Source: Nomia melanderi | Lineage: Eukaryota > Arthropoda > Insecta > Hymenoptera > Halictidae | Reading direction: 5' to 3' | Length of the DNA stretch: 64,000 nt | NCBI RefSeq assembly: GCF_051020985.1 | Contig: NC_135003.1 | Span: 6,379,501-6,443,500, forward strand | In this document: positions 50,111-61,105 of the stretch, piece by piece | Numbering within the stretch: the stretch's first letter is position 1 | Layout: every line of letters begins with the position of its first letter | Program-made: the position numbers and the translations under genes | The notes under the pieces: generated by a model | The model's input: only the letters and a program-made list of their open reading frames with translations | Database searches by the model: none | Told to the model about the DNA's origin: nothing

Positions 50111-51040
50111 GCGTTATAACAAATTGATTCGAAATGTCTCATGCTTGGATCGATTGTTTGCCAATTGGCAGCTTCGAGTCCGCGTGTCGTTGACTTCGTC
50201 GAGTAGTTGTCGTGCTTCGTTCAATCGACTTTCACATGACAACTCGCGGTGGCGGCGAAGTTGAAAGGAACTGGAACAGGGAACTGATACCAGCGGCTGG
50301 AATTTATACAGTGAAGTCACGGTTGCGCGGGGGCGGCAATAGGAATGCCCGGGGAACAGATGTCACGGTTTCGGAAGTTCGGGGATGGTTTAAGCGACTC
50401 GAACGCGGAGTTTTGCTTGAAGCACAATTGAATACACTGGCAAAAAGTTTTCGGGCAAGGCAACTGAGAAGAGAACTGCAGTCTTTCGCGGATGAATATT
50501 ACCTTTGTGGGCGTGAATAATGAAGTTAATGACTGTTAAACTTCAGAATAGTATTAAATGAGATTTTATGATATAGAGGGATAAAAGGCTATTCATCCAT
50601 TTCTTCATCGAAGGATTTACAATGTTATCAATAGTCCTTTTTCAGGTATTGATGATATGTTTGTTATCATTTTTTTTGTAGTCGTCATTAATGCTTGGAA
50701 CAATAAATGATTTCTTAGAATTTAAAAAAATTTCTGGAATTTTATTTATAGAAATAACTGTTATTTGAATTTTTCTAACGTCTAAATTGAACAAAACAAA
50801 ATTTCAAAGTAAATAAATTTTTCAAACCTTCCTAATGCAAAAAGAGATAATCTCTAATCTAATCTCATTAACATTTTCCTAACTTTTAAATCCAAAAAAG
50901 CACTACTCAAAGCTATACACACCAACAGAAGCTCATTTCCCAACATCCACCAAAATAAAAGCTCACTCCCATTCAAACTCTTCCAGTCCCTAAAAAAAAT
51001 CCCCCGGAGCTACTAAAGAATCAATTTATCTCCCCATTAA
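50111..51040. other. CpG island then G/T-rich to A/C-rich DNA
   Basis: CpG-rich at 50160-50515 with a 102-codon + frame lacking features. AT-rich after 50520, becoming A/C-rich by 50820; 50941-51000 has 20 C and 2 G. Confidence 0.5.
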
Positions 51041-51766
51041 AATTTCAGTTCGAAACTCCCGATAACGAGGTCCAAACATATACCGCATAAATACACATAT
51101 ACACGTACTTTTCTGGCGAGAGCGTAATTATCCCGATCTTAATCCCAAGGGGGCCGCATCCGGTTGCAATTTCCACGCATTCTTCGGGCGTTACATTAAA
51201 CGGTTTCCGGGTCTGAATGACTGCCAGCGGCCCGATCCCTTTCACCGGGAAAAATTTCTATTTATCCGTGTAGACTGCCGACACGCGACGGAAAAGCAAA
51301 AAGACAGAAGAAGAGAAGAAGGAGAAAGAACAGGACGAAGAAAAAATATAAAAAGAGAGGTTCGGGATCCGAGGAGCGTGTCCCCGCGCTATTCAACGCG
51401 ACGAAACAGGGTAGGTGAAGGGGAGAGGGGCTGGAAGGACCCTGTTTACTGGTTTTATCATTTATTCAACGTCGACGGGGGCGGAGTGTAGCGCGCGCAC
51501 GCGTTTCGTCCGCGGAAATCTACACGGACCGCTGCGGAAACTTCTGTGACAATTATTGACACAGTTATAATAAGATTCTTTGTCGGATGAGGAAATGCTG
51601 CCGGCGCACCGCACCGGGCCGGGTGGGTAGGTACTTGAAAAGCGGTCCGCGGGAATATTTGATCCTTGGCCGGGAGGATTTCTATGGGAATTGATCGTCG
51701 GATGGGGTGCTTTGTCGTTGGCTGAGCCGTCGAGGGGCTGGATTAATAGATTGTTTTAGTGAGACG
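51041..51766. other. CpG island; weak minus-strand coding-like stretch
   Basis: CpG-rich at 51041-51680. The minus frame 51245-51045 gives a protein-like start (MKGIGPLAVIQTRKPFNV) but no family that I recognise and no splice context. It may be chance or a conserved non-coding element. A purine run lies at 51300-51360. G/T-rich from 51680. Confidence 0.4.
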
Positions 51767-52340
51767 TACCTGAATAGGAATGCTGGTATTGTGGAGAGTT
51801 TCGGGGTTGTATTCGAGTATACATGGAATAGGTGTTTTCCTTTTGATGGGAAATACTGGAATGAGGGATTGTGGTATTGCGGAGTTGTGTGGAATACCTG
51901 AATAAGTATGGATTTTGACTGTGAGATTTTTTACGTGAGATGTGGCTGAAGAAATGTATCGTTTGGTCGTATAGATCAGGTGTTAAATAGTACCTGAACA
52001 ATGTGGCGTTTGAGTGATAGGTACCTGAGTAATGTGACGTTTAATCGGGCAGTCTTTGAGTGGCAAGTACCTGAATAATGTGGCATTTAACCGTGCCAAA
52101 TAGTGAGTACCTGAGTAATATGACATTTAATTACAGCGTTTTGGGTCAGAAGAACCTGAGTAATGTATAGGTTTGTCAAGGTAAACTTCGACTACGAAGT
52201 ACCTGATTTATTGAAATATTTAAGAGAAAAGTAATATAACAAAGATGGTTGAAATTGTAGATCTCATAATGGATAGTACCTGAAGGAACAAATAGACTGT
52301 TACATTTAACCACCTTTAATTTAAGATACCTGAGTAAGAT
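51767..52340 (+). repeat. Irregular array of TACCTGA-cored repeats
   Basis: TACCTGA occurs at 51767, 51895, 51991, 52022, 52068, 52108, 52200, 52277 and 52327, with AACCTGA at 52152. The better copies share AGTACCTGAGTAATGTGACR, followed by TTTAA. Spacing varies from 31 to 128 bp, so it is a decayed array, not a clean satellite. On the minus strand each core reads TCAGGTA, which contains the CAG/GTA splice-donor-like string. Confidence 0.75.
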
Positions 52341-53916
52341 CTCATCATCTGAATATTTCCTTATAAACCGACGAATGAAACGAATCGGTATCTCCATAAA
52401 ATCCCGCACACTTGCATCAACGGCAAAACGCATTTGTATTTTCGCATCTTCCAGCATATCCCACAATTTCCGTCGAAAAGAATATTTCATTTGATTAAGA
52501 AAAAAATCTCTCCAGCAGGCCGCGTGCTAATGCGTTTTTTAATTGAAATAATTATTATGACACCGCCTCTGCTCGTAGAGCCATCGCGAACCAGACACGC
52601 GGTAACGTTACATTAATTCTCAAAGGTTGAAAGCGGACCTCTCGCGTTACTGTGTCTCGTTCCGCGGAATACAGCGGAAACAGCGAAAGGAAAAAAGAGA
52701 AAGAAGAAAAAAAGAAAAAGAATTCCGCGTACTAAACAATCCGCGATATCCGCCGATCGAGGATCGTTCGAATTACAAAAGCAGCAACGTATTAAACTCG
52801 TTCGCACTCATGCGTCACATGAGTTATAGACATTAACATTTCATATTTTGCGTGAAGAAGAGTACATTTTTTTCACGTGTCCTTTTATCTGAAATCGTAA
52901 CGCATAGTGTAACTGACGGGAATCTGCAATGATTATTAACTAACACTAGATTTACCGAAGTTTATTGTATGCTTTATATTTGTGTTTCTAGAAAAGTAGA
53001 TTCGATAGATTGAAGAACAGTTTGACTAAATAACTTTACTAAATTTTACTATACTCAACTTTGCTAACTTTACTAACATTATTTCAACATGTATCATATA
53101 GAAACAAACCTTTCTCTTATATATTATTTATATTTCAAACACATATCATGTTGCGCCCAATAAAATATAACCATGAAAACTACTATTAAAACAAATGCCG
53201 GAACGTATTAAACTCGTTCGACGGCGCGTCTTGTTTGATCAGGGGAAAGCATCGCGTAAGCAAACGCGCTGGCTCATCAAATAACAGAACGGCCCGCGGA
53301 ATTGGAGCGAGCGTATATATCGGGGCCGAATAAAATATTCGATCCCGCGGACGCGTCGAATTTTTCACATACCGGAATTATTTTTCGATAAAGCGACGCC
53401 GCGTTTCGCCTCCCCACCCACCGTTTCAATGAAAGAGGGTAAAAACCGGGCCGTCTGTATGACTCGCCCCAACCCGCTAAACATTTTCCGAATTCAACGC
53501 ACGGTAACGCGCGCCGTCCCTCTTGTTCCTATGGGAAATTGCGAACGAAATCGGAATTTGCAATATATATTCCACGCTGGCTAAGAAACGAACGGAAAAT
53601 CTTCGTGAAGAACCACTACACTTCGCTCGAGAATCAAACTTTTTCGAAATAAGTTCAGATGCTGACGACACTTTTGCCATTTTGGAAAAAGTTTCTTGGA
53701 TCATAAACTAGGTACTGTTACTTATGATATTGTGACTGTAATTGTTGAGAATAGATTGTATGACGTCATGGAATGGTGTATCGGTTCAGATTATTATTTA
53801 GATATCATTTAATTTTCTAATTCTCATTGGTGAAATATGAGAGGAAGAGACTGTACATCGTAAAATAAGGAAACTTCAAATAATCATGAAATACTGCTTG
53901 TGTAGCGAATACTTGA
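52341..53916. other. CpG-rich patches and AT-rich DNA; no gene
   Basis: CpG-rich at 52400-52810 and 53200-53660, AT-rich between. TAACACTAGATTTACCG at 52941 is an orphan end of the 30051 MITE family. A CRE palindrome lies at 53761-53768. The stretch before the 11-mer array (53858-53916) resembles 59986-60042. Confidence 0.45.
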
Positions 53917-54103
53917 TGTCGGGTAAATCTCGAGGATATACTGGGTACATGTCCAGTAAATGTCGAGTATATGACAGGTAAATGTCGGATATATGGTGAA
54001 TACATGTCGGGTACATGTCGAGTAAATGTCGGATATATGGCGGGTACATGGTGAGTACATGGCAAGTACATATCGGGTAAATTTCGGGTAAATGCCGGGT
54101 AAT
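53917..54103 (+). repeat. 11 bp minisatellite, 17 units, exact register
   Basis: Seventeen contiguous 11 bp units of the type TGTCGGGTAMA/TGGCGGGTACA, with no length change from 53917 to 54103. Substitutions alternate in patterns such as TGTCGGATATA repeated at 53983 and 54027. Because 33 is a multiple of 11, minus-strand frames show an 11-residue peptide repeat that is not a protein. A second array of the same unit lies at 60043-60150. Confidence 0.95.
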
Positions 54104-54135
54104 ATAAAAGCGGCGAATCGTTCTATCAATGCTTC
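54103..54135 (+). promoter_or_regulatory. TATA-box candidate at the end of the 11-mer array
   Basis: TATAAAAG at 54103-54110 follows the array directly and precedes CpG-rich DNA. A start near 54130 coincides with an ATG at 54129 that opens only 20 codons. This is weak evidence for a promoter beyond the box itself. Confidence 0.2.
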
Positions 54136-55440
54136 CAGAGTACGTCTGGCACCTACAGACACCGAAACCTGCGCGAATCGGTAGAGTGTGATGCGGGGAA
54201 TACCCGAACTCTAGAATACGGGTAAAGAAGACCGTGCGTCGCGTCGCCGGCTTAATGATGTACCGACCAGCGTGACGAGGGGTGCGAGCGGCGAACGGAG
54301 CGGAAAATGAGAGCCAGGGAACTGTTGATATGCATTATGGAACGCTGTATCGTTATTGTTTCCCATTCGTTTTACCGCCGTCCCCGGCTTCCTCCTCGAG
54401 CTCAAACCCGCTCGCCCGCCGCGTCATATCGTCTGAAAAGAACTGTCCTCTATGAGCTCGTATACGCCCGCGAGTGCTCTGCTCGCAGTTTTAGGCGACT
54501 AGAATTCATAAGGTTTCACTCTTTTGACAATGAACCTGTGATACAGGTGCTCGAAGCTGCGTTTCATGGAAATAAACGATTCTGCGAATTTATTTGATTT
54601 CTTATCCTTTGTGTCGCAAGCGAGACTGATAAGGTATATGCAATCTCCTTTTGTCTTGGCAAATGTGATTTTTGAATAAAATGAACACGTGAAGTTATTA
54701 AAATTGTTAGAGTCTTACTATGCGAAATAGGTTTTTGATGAATTTTCTATTCTTCAGAATATTCGAGGGAGTTCTAATTTTTCATGTTCACAATAGAGAT
54801 AATTGACGATAACATATTTTCGATAGTAACATATTAGTAGTAAAAATTTAAAGTAAAATAAAATCCTAGAAATGAATACTACAATAAGAATAATAAGAAA
54901 GTGGTGCTGATTATTAACGAACAGAACAATTAAAAATATATTCAGAATATACATATGGGAAATTAATAGAATTAATTTTTTATTTACAATTATATATCCC
55001 AAACGCATGGCCGTAACAATTAACGATCATATTCCATCGTTAAAGGGTTTCACAGGTAACTACCTTGTATTTTATTATTTAACCGCAGTCGGTCGGTTTT
55101 CCTCGTTTCCCCGTGTATGTCGCGTACCGCCATATTTCTTCGTTGGTCGAAAACGCGACGCCGTATGCGGTTCAAACTGCGGACCGAAGGGAATACGTAT
55201 TTACATCGTAGTGCAACGAAGTTGCTGCATCTGTATCCCGACCAAGTCCGCGAACTACCCGAACCATATCATTATAACCCCGCCATAGACGCCGTTTGTT
55301 CGTATAGAGAGAGATTCGGTGTAAGTTATGCGCGATTTTATACGATCCAGAGAACCACGGGAGAAAGGGGAAGAGGAGGAAGAAAAGCACTGCCTGTGGG
55401 AGTCATTGGCGTCGCACAATGGTCCAAATTGTCGGATTAG
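54136..55440. other. CpG islands around AT-rich DNA; no gene
   Basis: CpG-rich at 54136-54520 and 55080-55430, with AT-rich G/T-biased then mixed DNA between. The 55117-55440 and 55007-55288 frames overlap each other and are composition-driven. Confidence 0.45.
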
Positions 55441-57540
55441 GAGGAAAAACTTCTAAAACCCTTCTCTTTAGTGATCACAATATTATGTCCTATCTATTCT
55501 TATATTCTAGATAGAGTGTTAGAAAAATGAAGTTGATAGCGTTATAGTATTTTATAGTTGTTATATTATAGTATTTTTAACAGTTTTTATTGTAGTAAAT
55601 TATAATAGTGTTATAATAGTCCGACTATAATTGTTTTATAGTACAATAGTTCTGCTATAAAACTTATTAATATAGTAGAACTACTATAATCTTAGCTATA
55701 TCACTATACAACAAAAATGTATCTAAGAAATTCTTAAAAAGATTGTTATAGACTATTAATTCTTAGAAGATTATTAAAAATTCTCAACAAATTCTTAATA
55801 CTTAAGAAGATTATATTTAAACAACTTTCAAATAGCGTGTATAGTATACGAAACATTTATTGATATGTACTTATATCCTTTCAGCTTCAATCATGACCTT
55901 TTTACCTGCTAATTATACCATCCAAGTCATTGTGTATTGAAAAATATGGTCACGTGACGCATCTCGTTCAAAGATTGAATACAACGTTTGGTTTGTTCGC
56001 TTCTTTTCAGTGTAACGGCATTACGCAATCGCGCGAACACGATGAATACCAGTTTTCCTCCTGTGCCCAGCGGGCGTGGATATATATTCGGTGAACGCTT
56101 TCGTGTTCATCGGTGAGAAGGTGTTAGTTGGGTGGAGTATTGAGGAGCATTCGTTATCTGCCGTTTATTTGTGGGTGGTGCCGCGCGTTTTTGTGTGGGT
56201 ATCGCGAAATGTGTCGAGCACCACTCGCGAGATATTAAACAAGCATTGAAGATGAATACTTTTATGTCGTGGCCATATTTTCTATACTTGAATAGTTAAA
56301 TATGATCAGATGTTTATGTGTTAATACAAGTTGACGTGAAATATTAATATGTTTTGGATATAAAATGTCTGAATTAAATGTCTTATTACACACACATAGT
56401 TAGATATAATTTAACATCGAATGAAAAGTTGTAATCGACCCTAATTATTTGCTAACTATACGTTTGATTATTAATTAGGTACAATTTCGATATTTCGTAA
56501 ATTCTATTTAAAACACTATTCAAAATTAGTCAAAAACATTGAAGTCATTTATAAACTATTTAGATACTCTATGCATTCAATTCGTGATTCAACACAACAC
56601 AATTCAGGTTTCATAAATATCAGATACTACTGCCACATCAATTCAGATACTATCTCTTTTGACATTTAACTAGAATTCGTATACATCTCAGTTACTCGTC
56701 GAGCAACTGAGTATGTCTATTGTAACATACGCGTCGAGTAACATTCTCCTTCTCCGCAAGAACGATCAATCGGCCAATTAACAAGTCAACGCAGGAACGA
56801 ACCACCACGATCCTTCTTGGCCAAGATAGAATCAAGTCTCGATGAAACATCTAGTCCCGAGAAGCGTACTAGTTTAATCCAGATCAATTTCCACAGAGAT
56901 CCAATCGAAGCTCGTCTCCCGGAACAGAACAATGGAGAAGATAACGATCCGGGACAGTTTGGACGGCGCGTAATCGCCGGAAAGAGCACGTCAAAGGTAG
57001 CCGGTCGAACGTTTTCACGAATCATTAATTCCCTTCTATTTGGTTCCTTTCGTTTTTAATTCGTCGTGAAAACTCGGCTGACAATGTCGACTTATAATTA
57101 ACACGTTCATCATTGGATCGGCGCTCATTAAAATCCAATCAAAACAATTTTCTTGATGAAATTAAAAAATAAGACAATAACGTAGAAACTCAATCAAATA
57201 GAAATAGAAAAGTAGAAATTCTAATTTTATCTTCTTTGCCTTCCAATAGTTCTTAGTGAAGTTTGTGATTCTTTATAATTAGTTCTCAACTAATTTTGAG
57301 ACAGAAGTTAGACTTCAGAGTAATAATATTTTATTTAATGCAACGTTTCTGTTTACTGAAACATTTAAAAATGTAACCAGACAAAATGATCACCTTGCAA
57401 GTTACAACTTTAAAATTTGAAGTCATAGTCGTCATGAATATAATAGTAGTATTTCAATACATCATTTGAATTTTTACAAAAATTCGTTTGCTGCAATTCG
57501 GCTGGCCGATAGTGCAAATGTTAAAGTACTTGTTGTCAAA
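55441..57540. other. AT-rich DNA with loose TATAGT repeats and CpG patches
   Basis: From 55530 to 55720 short words such as TTATAGT, CTATAAT and TAGTA recur without a fixed period. There are small CpG patches at 56010-56210 and 56730-57030. AT-rich elsewhere. No coding evidence. Confidence 0.45.
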
Positions 57541-57544
57541 GTAT

Positions 57545-57605
57545 TATAAAAGGACTCCAGTCGGCAGTCAGGCGCGGTCTGTCACTGGCAGACAACGTCT
57601 CCGCT
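57545..57605 (+). promoter_or_regulatory. TATA core promoter upstream of a signal-peptide frame
   Basis: TATAAAAGG at 57545-57553 lies at the junction of AT-rich and CpG-rich DNA. GTCAGG with its A at 57570 is 25 bp downstream and is a plausible initiator; GCAGTC (57564-57569) is another. The leader to the ATG at 57606 would be about 35 nt, typical of insect genes for secreted or cuticular proteins. This is the best-formed promoter arrangement in the window. Confidence 0.4.
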
Positions 57606-57674
57606 ATGTTCAGAGCTTTGGTCCTCGGGTCTTGTCTGGTTTTATCGAGTGTCGCGGACGGAAGTCTAGCATAA
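57606..57674 (+). CDS. 22-codon frame resembling a secretory signal peptide
   Basis: The ATG at 57606 opens MFRALVLGSCLVLSSVADG plus three residues, ending at TAA (57672-57674). It has a basic residue near the N-terminus, a hydrophobic core over roughly residues 4-16 and small residues after it, as in signal peptides. In known insect genes such a segment continues into a mature protein. Here the frame stops and no good donor lies before the stop, the nearest good one being AGA|GTGAGA at 57701. It may be the first exon of a broken or unusually spliced gene, an upstream frame, or chance. Confidence 0.25.
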   Translation: MFRALVLGSCLVLSSVADGSLA

Positions 57675-59200
57675 TTCAACGTCGTTAGACGTTAATTAGA
57701 GTGAGATTGTAAATTCCGTGGATACCTGTTATATTGCTCCCTAATGGCGACTCTTGTCTCCCGATTGGTCGCGCGACAAGCAAATAACACTGTATATTAT
57801 GCCAACAAAATGGCCGCGAGTTTTTATGAAACTTCGAAAGTATGTATTTACCTTTCTCAGATAAATTTACAAAAGCTAATAGAAAATGAAAACACGTTTT
57901 CGTTGTTCGAGTTTTTCACAAGCTACAAACATAATATAAACCTTTCTGAAAATCAGCTGTCATGGAACTTTAACTGTACACTTTAATTTCTTTTGATAAC
58001 TATAACAATGTTTATAATGTCAATACATAATTATCCTGCAACAGTAATAACACAAATGTGGATAAAACAATACTAATAACAAAAGAAGAAAAGTACAAAT
58101 TATATTCAACTATACTAAAAACAACTTGTAATCTCCTGTCATTTACTTTCCAAAGCAGAATGTCAGTTTCCCATCGTTCCATCCAACTTCCCACCGCGTA
58201 TTTATTACAACCCCCGTTATTAACTTTCCCGCGATTTAAATAACAAATCACTGTTCCCACTTCCGTGCTGTCATTATTAAAAACTCCGAGCTCCCACGTT
58301 CGCCAGACTTTTCTCCTGAAAGCCCGTCTCGCGAGCGCTTTTTCTCCGTGTATCCAAGCCGCGCGGGGACAGCATGAAAAAGCAAAAGGGTGGTCGGGGG
58401 GCGGAAAGAAAGGCAAAACTGCAGTTGGCAACGACATTTAATCTTCGATCACGAGGGCGGGGGAAGCGAAGGAGCCCCGAACAACCGCGGACGGATCGAT
58501 AAACGCGCGGCCCGCGGACAAAGCGGATATCCACGTGAATCAGCTTGTTACCCTCCTTTCATTCTCTTTTTTTTTCTCCCCGGCAATTAGTTACCTGCGC
58601 AGGTATCGCGGGTTAATGTTTCGTGGAGGGCTAGCTGATGAAACGGGGACGAGAACGGGTCGATTGTCGAGGGCCTTTAATTGTGTTTCGGGTTAAAAGC
58701 GTTCCCCGAGTTAAAAAACATTTTCCTGCTTGTGTCTGTTTCTCTGGAGTAGATCGATGTAAATCAGATTTGAAAAACAATTTAGTTAAGGGCTTGATTG
58801 AGGCTCGGTAAAGGGGTAGAACGTTTGGCCGGTGGAAAGTAAATTATTAGAAGGTTTATTGGATATTTTCTTGTTGGAAGTTGGAAGAGAAATGTAGCTT
58901 GGTTTCAAACTGTGAAATGAATGATTGAGAGGTGTTGTTGATACGTGTTTTGAAATCTGTCAGCTTCTTGTGTTTATTATGATTGTTACTGTCGATTATT
59001 GTTACGACTATACTACTGAATTACTATGATACTACGCTATAGATGCTACTACACCACTGTACTACTATAGGTACTACTACATTACTGTATTCATTATATT
59101 TACTATATACACTCTAGATTATCATTATACTTAAGTTCATCATTATATTATATTATAGAATTTGTTGAAAGTTCAGTCAAGAACATAAATTTCACTTATA
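57675..59200. other. CpG patch, G/T-rich flank and TACTAC-rich array; no gene
   Basis: Mixed to 58130, CpG-rich at 58140-58680, G/T-biased at 58740-58960. From 59003 to 59105 the words TACTAC, ACTATA and ATTACTG repeat irregularly. Frames across the CpG patch occur on both strands. Confidence 0.45.
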
Positions 59201-60042
59201 TTCATCGCGAGGCAGGTCAATTTTTTACTACAGTCGTTTGTTCCTTGCGTCGTCGTTTACAGCGTCGCGTGCGGGTTACAAAGGAAGAGAAAAAAATCGA
59301 ATCACGCCGGGGAAAGTGGAAAGGCTGAATTTTACGACTGATCGGCATACCGTCGAGGTATCGAATTTCGAATTAAGAACGCGCGCACGAGAAATAGGAA
59401 GACCGGTAACAAAGGGGTGTAAATGGAAATTAGGTGCGATGTAAGAATGGCGGGAGTTAGGTTCGGCTGTAACCGTGGAGCAGAAACAACTGCGCCGCGA
59501 GTTTCCGCGTAACTGTTTTCGCGCGGCCCCGAGTAATCTCGAATGGGAGAACACGAGCCGAAGCGACGAACGAATCGAATTCTGCCGCGGGAGGGAACAG
59601 ATATTGCTCGCGAAATGAAGTTTCCGAGCGGAACACCTGTTTGTTACTTCACCGCGAGAGCGATCTTCCGATTACTCTCGAGTAATACGGATTAATTGAT
59701 CGGTTGATCTGTGGGGAATTTATTTCGTTAGCGAAGTTGTAGTTCGTTACTGTTGTGCTTCCAATTTCTATGGTAATGAACCCTTTAATATTATATCTCT
59801 CGTGTGAACGAGACTTGGAGAAATTCGTTTCCATAGATCAGCCATATCTTGTTAAAATAACTGTCAAGTCTATTTTCCGACACTGTTATTTTGTTGATGA
59901 TTCCGTGATACTGTCCATTTAATATGGTTTAGAGATCTAAGGTTAATAGTAACTTGTTTATTACATTGAAATCTGTGAACATATTGCGAAATGAGAGAAC
60001 TTTAAAGAATTGTCAAGTGTTACTTGTGTAGAGGATACTTGA
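59201..60042. other. CpG island and flank of the second 11-mer array
   Basis: CpG-rich at 59210-59690, AT-rich G/T-biased after. The last 57 bases (59986-60042) align with the DNA in front of the first 11-mer array, sharing CTTGTGTAG and ATACTTGA at the same positions. Confidence 0.5.
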
Positions 60043-60150
60043 TGGTGGGTACGTGCCGGGAATATGGCGAGTACATGTTGCATAAATATCGAATACATGA
60101 CGAGTACGTGTCGAATATGTCGGGTTCATGTCGGGTAAATATGAGATAAA
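60043..60150 (+). repeat. Second 11 bp minisatellite, about 10 units
   Basis: Units such as TGGTGGGTACG, TGGCGAGTACA and TGTCGGGTAAA run from 60043 to 60150, with one unit shortened to 9 bp (60109-60117). The unit and the left flank match the array at 53917, so the two loci descend from one duplicated segment. A further pair of units lies near 60240-60262. Confidence 0.85.
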
Positions 60151-60839
60151 CATCTGAAATACTAACTATAGCATAAGTGTACTACTGCTCACGAAAGGAA
60201 CACGACTGAAGTACTACATGAATACATTAACAAGTTACAAGTCGAGTACACGTCGGGTACAAAGCGATCAAACAACGGATAAACTCCGAGCTTTAATCGC
60301 GTTCAACGATGTATACGAGGATTACGTGACAGATCTGTCAGATACAGCCCGCTAAAAGTGTGAAATAAATTAACACGTTCCGTTAGTTCCAGACCAAGCC
60401 GCGACTGGCTGTCACGACACTCATTATTGTACACGAAACAATTGTACTGCGGACTCGACGATAGAATAATATTCCCTATACGAGCTCACCGGTCGGTGTT
60501 TATTAAAACTTCCCCGTTACTGTTCGTTGCGTTTTATTCACCGGGCGAAGTTGTTGCCTATAGTTCAGTAACATTCCCCGGGAATATTAAATACTATTAA
60601 AAGCAGGGACGCGCGTATACGCGTTTGAACACACGGGATTGTTCAAATGAACGGCTAAAAGGGATTCCCGTTCCATCCGCGTTTTGCTGTTTTATTGCTA
60701 TTCAGTTTTGCCGTTTGCAGATCAAGAGAAATCACGAACTACTGCGGAATGACATGCTCGGAATGCACGGATTTCCTGCAATTAATGGTACTACCTGATA
60801 CATACGCTAAATTAAGTATTCCAGTAGATAGTCTACAAT
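60151..60839. other. Mixed to CpG-rich DNA; no gene
   Basis: CpG-containing DNA at 60240-60720 without arrays. A + frame at 60695-60877 reads into the 3' end of the minus-strand candidate on the opposite strand and is not called. Confidence 0.4.
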
Positions 60840-61034
60840 TTACGTCGCGATTTCAGAATCTCGTGGCTGTTTTGTAGCTTCCTTTTGTCCTGCGCCAGCT
60901 TCTAACGCTGCCATCGCTAATTTTCTCGGACCAGTAATTAAATTTTTTATAATATGTGTATTAATACCTTTGCATATTTTTGTAGAACATTCCACATGGG
61001 CCAGCATGATTTTGTGCATTTCTTTTTCAAGCAT
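60840..61034 (-). CDS. Candidate small protein (64 aa), unrecognised
   Basis: The ATG at 61034 opens 64 codons ending with TAA at 60840. The product starts MLEKEMHKIMLAHVEC and is rich in K, E and A, with no membrane segment in this part. Unlike other frames here, its codons look gene-like (AAA, GAA, TTA, AGA mixed with GCG, GGC) and the peptide is not low in complexity. The frame is open for 22 more codons upstream (SVVIVAVG precedes the Met), and TTGTTGCAG just before the start could be a 3' splice site, so it may be the last exon of a longer gene. I recognise no family. Confidence 0.3.
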   Translation of the reverse strand: MLEKEMHKIMLAHVECSTKICKGINTHIIKNLITGPRKLAMAALEAGAGQKEATKQPRDSEIAT

Positions 61035-61105
61035 TCCTACTGCAACAATTACAACTGAATAATTTATTTCTACATACAGTATGATTAAACATTCATAATA
61101 TTATT

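Noticed and set aside
51045..51245. Protein-like minus frame of 66 codons
   Set aside because: No family recognised and no gene context; kept only as a remark in the segment entry.
53817..54162. Minus-strand peptide with a regular 11-residue repeat
   Set aside because: The peptide periodicity is an automatic result of the 11 bp minisatellite (33 is a multiple of 11), not a repeat protein.
55160..55190. GGTTCAAAC as a tRNA T-loop
   Set aside because: The flanking bases do not form a 5 bp T stem and no acceptor or anticodon arm is present.
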